IMG/VR virus record: IMGVR_UViG_3300017758_000096
Span: 1-27,044 of that record
DNA from: a virus
Length of the DNA: 27,044 nucleotides
Direction: 5' to 3' (one strand)
Below are positions 1 through 6,881 of this stretch, in pieces; position 1 is the first letter of the stretch; every line of letters starts with the position of its first letter. Both the position numbers and the translations under genes were made by a program. Below the pieces are notes generated by a model, which worked only from the letters and a program-made list of their open reading frames with translations, made no database searches and was not told where the DNA came from.

Positions 1-123
1 ATGACAACTTGCCGTACGGCCGTTGCTTAGCCATACAGTACTGTTGTACCATTTTGCCGCACAGAAACTTGAACTAATGCTATTGTTTCTATCTCTTATC
101 TTATCTAAATACTTCTTATCCAT
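1..123 (-). CDS. Radical SAM protein, second tandem copy (partial, N-terminal 41 residues)
   Basis: An open frame starts with ATG at 123-121 and stays open for 41 codons to the left edge, so only the N-terminus is in the window. The residues include SSSFCAAKW and, 14 residues further on, SCH. These match the SPSFCLAKW and SCHHPP pattern at residues 19-45 of the complete radical SAM protein just upstream, with the same spacing. The start overlaps the end of that gene by 8 nt, the same kind of junction used elsewhere in this operon. I infer a tandem paralog of the twitch/SPASM-like radical SAM family. The CxxxCxxC cluster motif would lie outside the window, so the enzyme class rests on the N-terminal match and position only. 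Confidence 0.72.
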   Translation of the reverse strand, partial: MDKKYLDKIRDRNNSISSSFCAAKWYNSTVWLSNGRTASCH

Positions 124-1516
124 TGTATTCTTTACATAAATTATAATAGCCCACTAGTTCTGGAAATACTTCCTCAAAACTAACATTTCTTCTTTTGTCA
201 TACTCTTGTATAAACTTGCCAAAGTCTTTTCTATTCTTATCAATATCACCAATAGTACCTTTGAACATAAACTTACAAAGACGTTTGATTTGATCTATCT
301 CATCGTCCCATAGAAATCCACAATCTTTCATATGATAATTTTCTAATGCATATTCGTTTACAACTGTTTCCAAGTCTTCTAACATATTACGCTTTGCATC
401 TTCATTTAAGTTACAAACAGCAAGCATGTTTGGATAGCGTAGATAGTTTGTCATCATAGGTAAACAGTTACCTTCTACTAAATGATTGGTAATATATTTT
501 TTCCTTAGTGCAACAACATCTTCAATAAATTTGTGATATGTTGTGCTACTTAATATATTTACTGTTGTCATGAAAGCAAACGTTAAGTTCATTTTACCAT
601 ATGTTGCATCTAAAACTTTTTGTACATTCTTATACCATAAATCGTAATCTGATCCAAATCTAGCATAGTCGTTTTGTTTACCAACTGCTTCTCCGCTTGT
701 AAAGATTTGTATTTCTCTAAGTTGAGGTCCTACTTCAAGCATAAACTCAATAAGTCTATCAATGAATACATCTTGCACACCTAAGTTTGTATTGATGCTT
801 AATGTAAGTTCTTCGCTAGGATCTTTTTTAATTTGCTCTAATACTTTCCAACAGTCCTTACTCAACAATGGCTCACCGCCTGTTAATCTAAGTGTATGTA
901 AACTTGGATACAAGTCGGGCCACCATTTCCAAAATGCATCAACATATGGATTGTGTTCTCTATGAGGTATTAATGTTTTACCTTGATTGTCTAAGTTTTT
1001 AAAATCATTGTAATTGTTACTTGTTGGATAACCACCGTGTTGTTTTATTTCGTCATACCATTTGCTACTTAAATCTGGGCTACAGTATGCACATTTTAAA
1101 TTACAAACATTACTAAAACTTATTTCTAAGTAACTTGGATTAATGTCTTGTGTCTGTGCTTCTAGTACACTAAACATTCTGGGCTTACTCCAACTTACAT
1201 TGGACTTGTAAATTCTATCACTAAAATGTCCACCACCTGCGTCTTCAACTCTCCAACAATAATCACAACCAGACGGACGCTTGCCTTCAAGCATCTGCTT
1301 CATTTCTTTTTTCTTGTGTTGTGTATTGTGTAAAGCCGCTGGGTTCTTTTCTATTTCGTGAATAGGTATTTTATGAACAGGTGGATGGTGACAACTATGG
1401 TTCATACCTGTTTGCAAATACAAAGTATGTTGTAACCATTTTGCCAGACAAAAACTAGGGCTCACAGCATCTAGGTCATTCTTAACCCTGTTTAATTTAT
1501 CTAATATATCTGACAT
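116..1516 (-). CDS. Radical SAM protein (twitch/SPASM-like), 466 aa
   Basis: The motif CNLKCAYC (C138, C142, C145) is the CxxxCxxC ligand set for the [4Fe-4S] cluster that cleaves S-adenosylmethionine. LTGGEPLL at about 211-218 is the SAM-contacting GGE motif of the radical SAM barrel. Before the barrel lies a Cys-rich N-terminal region with SFCLAKW (C23), SCHHPP (C42) and GCDYCW (C84, C87). This arrangement is familiar from phage radical SAM proteins described as twitch-domain containing, and may bind an auxiliary cluster (inference). It would act in the infected cell's cytoplasm on a peptide or sugar substrate that I cannot identify. It starts 1 nt after the TAG of the glycosyltransferase-like gene and overlaps the next radical SAM gene by 8 nt, so the group is very likely cotranscribed. 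Confidence 0.88.
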   Translation of the reverse strand: MSDILDKLNRVKNDLDAVSPSFCLAKWLQHTLYLQTGMNHSCHHPPVHKIPIHEIEKNPAALHNTQHKKKEMKQMLEGKRPSGCDYCWRVEDAGGGHFSDRIYKSNVSWSKPRMFSVLEAQTQDINPSYLEISFSNVCNLKCAYCSPDLSSKWYDEIKQHGGYPTSNNYNDFKNLDNQGKTLIPHREHNPYVDAFWKWWPDLYPSLHTLRLTGGEPLLSKDCWKVLEQIKKDPSEELTLSINTNLGVQDVFIDRLIEFMLEVGPQLREIQIFTSGEAVGKQNDYARFGSDYDLWYKNVQKVLDATYGKMNLTFAFMTTVNILSSTTYHKFIEDVVALRKKYITNHLVEGNCLPMMTNYLRYPNMLAVCNLNEDAKRNMLEDLETVVNEYALENYHMKDCGFLWDDEIDQIKRLCKFMFKGTIGDIDKNRKDFGKFIQEYDKRRNVSFEEVFPELVGYYNLCKEYNG

Positions 1517-1517
1517 G

Positions 1518-2504
1518 CTATTCTAAAGTATATTCAACCTGGTCTTCTCTAACTTGCGCTCCAAGTCTACTTGGATTGATATATACCTCTTTATAAAATT
1601 TAGAACCTTCTACCCCAAGGTCTGCAATTTCTAAATTTAAATCTCTACGCAATTGAATACCTAGTTCATCACTAGCATCCTGTACTGCTTTATAATTCCA
1701 GCGTGTGCCTGTACGTCTACACATTTGATCATCATTTGTTTGAAACTGCGGTAACACTTCTGTATCAAAATAATTTGTAAGCCAACGGAAGTCTCTTACA
1801 TTTTTCCAATCCCATTCGTGTCTTTTTAAGTTTGTCATATATGCACCAAGTCTAGATCCATAAACAGCCCATACTCCATTTTCAACATCGTCACCAACGC
1901 TCATCCATGTAAGCAAACGCTTGTAATTTTTATCATGTACACGTGCTTTAAGATGATGTGGATTAATAACATCACCGTCAACTAATCCCATCTTAACACC
2001 TTCACGGAAACCAGCACGCCACGCTTGTAGTGGCGATCCATTATTCATTACTTGGCAGTAGATATTATTCATTTGTACATAATGAATGTTCCAACAAAAA
2101 TCTACCTGAGCACGTTTATCACCAGGTGGCGCATTTTCATGTGTTTGCATTCCATATACAACATCTTTTGGCCAACACTTAATACCACCGTTACCATATA
2201 CAAGACCGTTGATTTCATTCTTACCTGCCCAGCTAATAACATCTGTGCTTCTAATTTTATTCATATCAACTTCAACACCAAAGAACTGTGGATCAACAAT
2301 ATTGTCTGCATCAATAGTTATAAATCTATCTGTTTCTGCTAAATCAGCTGCCGCTTTGTGTGCCGCATCAGATCCAAATACTCCATGACTGCGTTTAGCC
2401 CATGGACATTTTTCTAATAGGTCGTTGTAGTTTTCATCTGCATTTGGCTCGTCAAAGCTAATAAAAACTATATCAAATTCATTGATACTTGCAATGTTAC
2501 TCAT
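1518..2504 (-). CDS. GT-A-type glycosyltransferase-like protein, 328 aa
   Basis: The N-terminal half reads as a nucleotide-sugar-binding GT-A fold. A beta strand DIVFISFDEPN (11-21) is followed by helices and then FITIDADNIV (61-70), where DADN fits the metal/UDP-sugar DxD motif. YGNGGIKCWPK at about 103-113 resembles the acceptor/sugar-binding loop seen in GT2-like enzymes. The C-terminal 150 residues are rich in Trp, Arg and Asp and I do not recognise them. The likely reaction is transfer of a sugar from a nucleotide donor to an unknown acceptor. The start codon forms an ATGA overlap with the stop of the preceding unknown gene, indicating translational coupling. The GT-A assignment rests on motif reading; donor, acceptor and family number are not determined. 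Confidence 0.7.
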   Translation of the reverse strand: MSNIASINEFDIVFISFDEPNADENYNDLLEKCPWAKRSHGVFGSDAAHKAAADLAETDRFITIDADNIVDPQFFGVEVDMNKIRSTDVISWAGKNEINGLVYGNGGIKCWPKDVVYGMQTHENAPPGDKRAQVDFCWNIHYVQMNNIYCQVMNNGSPLQAWRAGFREGVKMGLVDGDVINPHHLKARVHDKNYKRLLTWMSVGDDVENGVWAVYGSRLGAYMTNLKRHEWDWKNVRDFRWLTNYFDTEVLPQFQTNDDQMCRRTGTRWNYKAVQDASDELGIQLRRDLNLEIADLGVEGSKFYKEVYINPSRLGAQVREDQVEYTLE

Positions 2505-3481
2505 GTTAGTTCTCCGTTGTACGATATCGTAATCTTGTTGTTCTTGTATAGAAACAATGGTGTTTCTGGAATATTAAATGGTAGCTCTACATCTATTGAT
2601 GTTTCTGATAATAAATCGCCCACTGGAACATCTATACCACCTATAAGGTTATCGTATACTGTATCACAAACTACAATTTTAAATATGTTTCTTGCATCAA
2701 ACGTATTAAAGTCTGCACCTTGTAAATTTTGTTCAAAGTTTAATGTATTATCATTAACTACACGTATATTTATTTGACCTTTGCCATAGTATAAATTTGA
2801 ATTAATAATTTTATTTAAACCAGATTCGTTTGGTGTTGCAACATAATCTTCGTAGTAACTTAATCCATATTCATTGAATAGAGGTATAGTAAACAAACTG
2901 ATATGATCTATGTCGGCTGAACGTAAAATAACAGGTGGTAAGTCAATAATCATTTTTTTATGTTTAAATAAAAACAATGCGTCAATTGGTATTATTGTAA
3001 TTAAACTATCAGGATCATCCTTCTTACAAACAAAAATGTTCATAAGATTCCATTCGTTATGGACAATTCTATTAAGTTTGCTTATGTTATGAGTAGCCGC
3101 TATTTTAGTTCTGTTAACAGAAACAACAGCTTTCATATCTTTTTTGTATATAGAAAAGTGAATTTCGTCTTTATTAGGGGTATTGGTAGTTGGTATCTCT
3201 TTAAGTTCACGCCTTAATGGTTGCAACTCAATATGATTTTTCTTTCTTGTGAGATCCCAACTATTGCTTAGTACACTCCATCTTACTGCGTATTCTTTTG
3301 GATTAACATCGCCGCGTGATATTTTTCGAGCTTCAGAGTTGCCAATAATATTAACTAACTTGTATTCGTCAGATATCTCTCTAGGCTTTCTTTTTGAAAT
3401 GCCTACAATTTTACCAGTGTCTTCAATGAATGATAACCAGTAACTAGTTAAGTGTTTCTTCTCTGCTGTGTCGGAAGTCAT
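2501..3481 (-). CDS. Unrecognised 326-aa protein in the glycosyltransferase/radical SAM operon
   Basis: I do not recognise this protein. It is soluble, with no signal peptide or membrane segment. The first 90 residues are basic and include NIIGNSEARKISRGDVNP. The rest alternates hydrophobic strands such as LITIIPIDALFLF and KIVVCDTVYDNLIGGIDVPVGDLL with polar loops, suggesting a beta-rich fold. No DxD or Cys cluster is present. It overlaps the upstream GT-like gene by 38 nt, larger than any other overlap here. I see no later in-frame ATG that would shorten this without removing 100 or more residues, so I keep the start. It overlaps the downstream GT-A gene by 4 nt (ATGA). Its place between three GT-like genes suggests a role in the same pathway; this is inference from position only. 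Confidence 0.8.
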   Translation of the reverse strand: MTSDTAEKKHLTSYWLSFIEDTGKIVGISKRKPREISDEYKLVNIIGNSEARKISRGDVNPKEYAVRWSVLSNSWDLTRKKNHIELQPLRRELKEIPTTNTPNKDEIHFSIYKKDMKAVVSVNRTKIAATHNISKLNRIVHNEWNLMNIFVCKKDDPDSLITIIPIDALFLFKHKKMIIDLPPVILRSADIDHISLFTIPLFNEYGLSYYEDYVATPNESGLNKIINSNLYYGKGQINIRVVNDNTLNFEQNLQGADFNTFDARNIFKIVVCDTVYDNLIGGIDVPVGDLLSETSIDVELPFNIPETPLFLYKNNKITISYNGELT

Positions 3482-4265
3482 TGGCTATCTTTTCTTGATA
3501 AAATTCATCTTCGTGATAATAAAGTGTATTATTGATTGAGTAGTTCTGTAGCTTTAGTTTTTTTCCGCTTGTACTCCAAATACTAAACATGCTTGTCCAT
3601 TTTTCAACATCTTTTAACATACCATTAACTAGTACAGATCTCATATCAATATATGATAATATGTTGGGATCAAAAGGAAATACATCAACATCAATTCTAT
3701 TAGCAACAATAGTATGCATCATGTCCGGTTGATATGATAAGTCTACATGTTGTTTTGCAAACATAGTATTTTGTGTATCTCTCCAGTTTTTAGAAATAGG
3801 ATCTAGCAACTTAAAATATCTTAAACTAGATTCACTTTTATCAAAGTAGAACATATTACTGTAAACTTTTTTAAGTTTGTAATCATTTGCAAATACTGAA
3901 AACTTATGATCATACAATGGCATCATACGATAATCTTTACACTGTACAGGAAAACATATATTATGATGATCCAACAAGTAATCCCATAAAGAATCTTGAT
4001 TCTCCATTACAACTGTTCTGCAATCTATTGTAATTGTATAGTCATAAGGACTAGCCCAATATAATTGGTAATCGTTTTGTCTCGTTTCCGGCATAGGCGA
4101 AAACTTATAATCAATTACATTATCGTAACCTTTGTAACTCTCACTAAGTTTTGTTACTAAACTTACACTTGCATCTTTATTTCTTGTCTTAATACTATCG
4201 CATAGAAGTCTTGCTTGTAGTATTTCTTTTTCAGTATTTGCTTGTATGAGATATCCTTTATTCAT
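3444..4265 (-). CDS. GT-A-like protein with degenerate DxD, 273 aa
   Basis: The layout resembles the neighbouring 295-aa glycosyltransferase-like protein: an N-terminal GYLIQANTEKEILQARLL stretch (strand plus helix), then SVSLVTKL, then a strand ending in YTITIDCRTVVMENQD at about 76-91. The position equivalent to DxD reads D81-C82-R83, so the second metal-binding acid is replaced by Arg. It could be a metal-independent or inactive relative that pairs with the adjacent enzyme, or the true metal site may lie elsewhere. Residues 100-200 are rich in Tyr, Asp, Lys and Met. It overlaps the upstream GT gene by 8 nt and the downstream unknown gene by 38 nt. Glycosyltransferase-like fold is likely; catalytic activity is uncertain. 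Confidence 0.65.
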   Translation of the reverse strand: MNKGYLIQANTEKEILQARLLCDSIKTRNKDASVSLVTKLSESYKGYDNVIDYKFSPMPETRQNDYQLYWASPYDYTITIDCRTVVMENQDSLWDYLLDHHNICFPVQCKDYRMMPLYDHKFSVFANDYKLKKVYSNMFYFDKSESSLRYFKLLDPISKNWRDTQNTMFAKQHVDLSYQPDMMHTIVANRIDVDVFPFDPNILSYIDMRSVLVNGMLKDVEKWTSMFSIWSTSGKKLKLQNYSINNTLYYHEDEFYQEKIANDFRHSREETLN

Positions 4266-5145
4266 TAAACATCTCCACTAACTGGTGATATGATCTACCC
4301 AATGCTCTTTTGTTCATTACGTGTAAATCTAAATTGTTTGTTTGTACTAGAATGTTTTTCCAGTTCTTCTTATGATCGCAAGCAAGCATTATCCATTTAG
4401 TTTTATCTTGTATTTCTATAATATCATCTTTTTGATTTACGTTAACCATTTGTGTTGGTATTTTACCTATGACATCACTGTCTTGCATTCCATTTAATAT
4501 ATGGCTTGCAATACTTACACAATAATCTGTACGAAATAACTTTGGTGGAAAGTTGTATAGATACTGATAGAATTGATAGTTTTCTGCTACATGAGCCCAT
4601 GTATCAAAAAAGATCTTACTTAATTCGCTTTGATCAAAATAAATTACAGTACTCCACCACATCTTAATTCCAGACTCGTATAAGAACCTTTCACCAGATA
4701 ATGGTTGCTGATTTCTAATATCTAATGCTGTGTCGAACATAGCAACACCTGATTGCCTAAAGCACCCAAGTAAGAAATCACTCTTTACAATGTAATCAAT
4801 ATCTAATAGTATAGTTTGCTCAAACGGAGTGTATTCAAATACTTTGTGCTTGTTACTATTATTAAACTGTGCAACAAACTCCGTCCAAGGACTGTCGTTG
4901 TGTATACGTTTATTCTTTTTCATTTCATCATTAGTAAGAACAATATAATCAAAACATCTTTCTGCAAGTTCAGGTTTTGATTGTTGAAGCCATGCTTCAC
5001 TGCCTTCGTCTGTAATTAAGCATACAGGAAGTTTTAAATGTTCTTTTACATATAATGCGGCTAGTGTTGCAAGTTCTACATAATCAATTTGTTCATTGTT
5101 GTATGCAAAAAAGCAAACACCTTGCTTTGCTTGTTTTTCAGACAT
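4258..5145 (-). CDS. GT-A-type glycosyltransferase-like protein (GT8-like), 295 aa
   Basis: The N-terminus has GVCFFAYNNEQIDYVELATL, the strand-helix start of GT-A enzymes. LPVCLITDEGSEAWL follows, then TPFEQTILLDIDYIV at 106-120, where D115-I-D117 is the DxD motif that binds a divalent metal and the nucleotide-sugar phosphates. MWWSTVIYFDQSEL at about 156-169 resembles the 'found-on-the-other-side' strand typical of GT8/glycogenin-type folds. It probably transfers a sugar to an unknown acceptor in the infected cell. The start shares one base with the stop of the small upstream gene (TAATG), and the end overlaps the next GT-like gene by 8 nt. Fold and DxD are read from sequence; the GT8-like label is tentative. 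Confidence 0.75.
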   Translation of the reverse strand: MSEKQAKQGVCFFAYNNEQIDYVELATLAALYVKEHLKLPVCLITDEGSEAWLQQSKPELAERCFDYIVLTNDEMKKNKRIHNDSPWTEFVAQFNNSNKHKVFEYTPFEQTILLDIDYIVKSDFLLGCFRQSGVAMFDTALDIRNQQPLSGERFLYESGIKMWWSTVIYFDQSELSKIFFDTWAHVAENYQFYQYLYNFPPKLFRTDYCVSIASHILNGMQDSDVIGKIPTQMVNVNQKDDIIEIQDKTKWIMLACDHKKNWKNILVQTNNLDLHVMNKRALGRSYHQLVEMFNE

Positions 5146-5492
5146 TACCAGTCCATTGCTGTTTTGATGTTTCTAGATTTCTTAATCTTTGCATATTCAG
5201 CCTCATACTCTGTTGTAGCACTGAAGTATGCACTTGTTAATTTTTCTAGTAATTCCTCAAAGTTCTTAACATTAATTGGATTTTCTTTTGCATCAACAAG
5301 TACACCGTTTTTGTGTCCCATGTCTAAAAGTGTTTTTACAAATGTGATAGTACTACTATCTGCAATAAAAACACCACCAATATGATGCACAAGTTGTAAT
5401 TGTGCAAATCTATTTTTAATATTATTTTTCTGATTGTTAATTGTAGCTGTATAGTTGCTAAACTCTAATGCTTTCTGAAGCCGTTCGTCCAT
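5145..5492 (-). CDS. Small conserved T4-like marine phage protein, first gene of the modification operon, 115 aa
   Basis: I recognise the style of this protein (MDERLQKALEFSNY start, GHKNGVLVDAKENPI centre, AMDW end) from unannotated genes of T4-like marine myoviruses, but no function is known to me. It looks largely helical: charged helices at the N-terminus and at about 80-108, and a short hydrophobic strand GGVFIADSSTITFV around 39-52. There is no signal peptide or membrane helix. The start is strongly supported: AGGAG (5499-5503) lies 6 nt before the ATG, and a sigma70-type plus a late-type promoter lie just upstream. It is the first gene of an overlapping operon that continues with glycosyltransferase-like and radical SAM genes. 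Confidence 0.85.
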   Translation of the reverse strand: MDERLQKALEFSNYTATINNQKNNIKNRFAQLQLVHHIGGVFIADSSTITFVKTLLDMGHKNGVLVDAKENPINVKNFEELLEKLTSAYFSATTEYEAEYAKIKKSRNIKTAMDW

Positions 5493-5517
5493 AGATTACT
5501 CCTATAAGAATAGTATG

Positions 5518-5546
5518 ATTGTATGATATTTATGGGAGTATGTCAA
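5518..5546 (-). promoter_or_regulatory. Sigma70-type promoter for the modification operon
   Basis: On the minus strand TTGACA (5546-5541, perfect -35) is followed by 17 nt and TACAAT (5523-5518, one mismatch to TATAAT). Transcription would start near 5511, leaving a short leader that contains AGGAG at 5503-5499, 6 nt before the ATG at 5492. Both boxes and the spacer length match the bacterial housekeeping consensus. Host RNA polymerase could use this site without phage late factors, so the operon may be expressed early. Confidence 0.75.
5527..5534 (-). promoter_or_regulatory. T4-type late promoter-like box CATAAATA
   Basis: CATAAATA on the minus strand differs in one base from the T4 late (gp55) consensus TATAAATA. 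The identical 8-mer lies immediately before gp25. It sits inside the spacer of the sigma70-type promoter. It may give a second, late mode of transcription of the operon. In AT-rich DNA an isolated match is weak; support comes from position in the only gap here and the repeat before gp25. Confidence 0.5.
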
Positions 5547-5554
5547 CAAGAAAT

Positions 5555-6880
5555 TTAAGAAAATGGTGTCCACCCTGTAACTGTCTTAACTATAGGTGGG
5601 TTTATTTCTTTAAATAGGTAGGTAGTACTACCCGGTGTACCTGTAACTAGTGTTCTAGAAAAGCTACTATCGCTTGGATCTGGACTATCAATTGCAACCT
5701 TATAACCGTTGTGCAGTATCATTTCAGCATTAATCATGTATAAATCAGCTTGATCTTCAATTATTGTTGTTTTTACATAAATCTCAAATTTTCCTGTAGT
5801 TGCATTGTCTTGAGCTCTAGCCTCAATTCTCAGCCTTCTTGACGTATAGGCACTATATCCACCGTAACCGCCGTAACCACCATATCCGCCATAGCCTCCA
5901 TAACCTCCGTAGCCACCGTATCCTCCGTAGCCGCCATATCCTGAAGATAAGATTGATGAACTAGCATATCCACCATAGCCTCCATATCCACCATAGCCTC
6001 CATATCCGCCATAGCCTCCATATCCACCATAGCCGCCATATCCGCCATATGCTGATGGGTTTTGATTACCTGATGCTTCAAATAATATATTGTATCTTCC
6101 GTCTGGAAATAAATTGTAGAAGCCTCTGGTTAATCCAATATTTGCTCCTTGGTTAGTACCATTGCTTGTTGTACTGATAGCACCTATGCGTACTACCCCA
6201 ATTGAATTAAACACATAGGTCCATATTCCGTCATAAGCAGTCGTGCCTCCTGATGTAAGATCAGTTTCTAAAGATGTTAGTAACTGTCCTCCAGAATTAA
6301 AAAAATGTCTTGCATGGTTGTAATTATCAAATTCGTACATCTGTTCAGCAAACAAGTTATCTGGAAAAGGTGCATTACCTCTTACAGTCTTTGCACCATT
6401 GCCACTTACAATACTGTCTGCATCATCTAAGCATGTGAATTTGTTTGCATCAACAACAGTAACAATCTTGTTTCTTACTTCTTCTACTTCTGCATGTGTA
6501 ACCAAGTTAAGAACATTATTTGGCAATGGTCTTGTTTCTAATCCATTGTAACTTGCATTAACTGGATATAGGAAATCATTGTTAATATGATACATGCCTG
6601 CGTTTACTTGTGCTGCCACTGTATTGAGATGTTCTCTTTCAATCAATTGTCCTGTTGCTACACTTGTTTGTGTTGTTCCTTTAACTTTAACCGCATCTTG
6701 TCCCCAACCTTTTCTTCTTGGCGAGTTAGGATGATTATGATTTATATCAAACTGAAATGGGTAGTTTTCACCGTTCATACCGCTTGCTGGATCACTCCAA
6801 TAGTCGTTATAAAACGCTACCAGTTTTGTCATAAAATCTGATGCGCTTATTGTGGCATTAGGAACAAAGGGTGTAGACAA
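5555..6880 (-). CDS. Fibre/adhesin-like virion protein with two (Gly-Gly-Tyr)9 blocks, 441 aa, TTG start
   Basis: Probable tail-associated virion protein, inferred from composition and from its place in the fibre cluster. Residues 1-130 hold a head domain with QLIEREHLNTVAAQVN, like helical attachment segments of marine phage fibre proteins. Residues 279-305 and 316-342 are each exactly nine GGY triplets, separated by a Ser-rich spacer of ten residues. A beta-rich C-terminal domain follows (about 346-441). Gly-rich repeats of this kind recall the polyglycine-II sandwiches of gp38-type adhesins of T-even phages, where they display receptor-binding loops; that link is inference. The start is TTG at 6880-6878: GGAG lies 9 nt before it, inside the end of the preceding gene, and the first ATG is only at residue 17. 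No terminator is visible after the stop. Confidence 0.8.
   Translation of the reverse strand: MSTPFVPNATISASDFMTKLVAFYNDYWSDPASGMNGENYPFQFDINHNHPNSPRRKGWGQDAVKVKGTTQTSVATGQLIEREHLNTVAAQVNAGMYHINNDFLYPVNASYNGLETRPLPNNVLNLVTHAEVEEVRNKIVTVVDANKFTCLDDADSIVSGNGAKTVRGNAPFPDNLFAEQMYEFDNYNHARHFFNSGGQLLTSLETDLTSGGTTAYDGIWTYVFNSIGVVRIGAISTTSNGTNQGANIGLTRGFYNLFPDGRYNILFEASGNQNPSAYGGYGGYGGYGGYGGYGGYGGYGGYGGYASSSILSSGYGGYGGYGGYGGYGGYGGYGGYGGYGGYSAYTSRRLRIEARAQDNATTGKFEIYVKTTIIEDQADLYMINAEMILHNGYKVAIDSPDPSDSSFSRTLVTGTPGSTTYLFKEINPPIVKTVTGWTPFS
5855..5935 (-). repeat. (GGY)9 coding repeat, downstream block
   Basis: Nine 9-bp units encode Gly-Gly-Tyr without exception. The codons vary: Tyr is TAC in five units and TAT in four, and several Gly-codon pairs are used. 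The protein repeat is perfect while the DNA repeat is not, which points to selection on the protein. One SGY unit precedes it at 5936-5944. Confidence 0.9.
5966..6046 (-). repeat. (GGY)9 coding repeat, upstream block
   Basis: Nine 9-bp units encode Gly-Gly-Tyr, all with TAT for Tyr. Units GGTGGATAT and GGAGGCTAT partly alternate, giving an 18-bp period. This DNA is more uniform than the downstream block, so it may have expanded more recently. Both blocks have the same copy number. Confidence 0.9.
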
Positions 6881-6881
6881 T

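Noticed and set aside
762-965. Plus-strand open frames, including this one and many others across the window
   Set aside because: They are antisense to long, well supported minus-strand genes, have unlikely amino-acid composition, and lack recognisable domains or ribosome sites.
2760-2775. AATAAATA late-box-like match within the 326-aa gene
   Set aside because: It is internal to a gene with no following start, and such matches are expected by chance in AT-rich DNA.
5855-6046. CRISPR-like or tandem DNA repeat array
   Set aside because: The units are 9 bp, in frame, and encode GGY inside a long gene; there are no spacers.
5830-6081. An 83-aa minus-strand frame rich in Met, Ala and Asp over the GGY repeats
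   Set aside because: It is the shifted reading of the 9-bp repeats of the fibre gene; its periodicity follows from GGY codons and it has no independent start signal.
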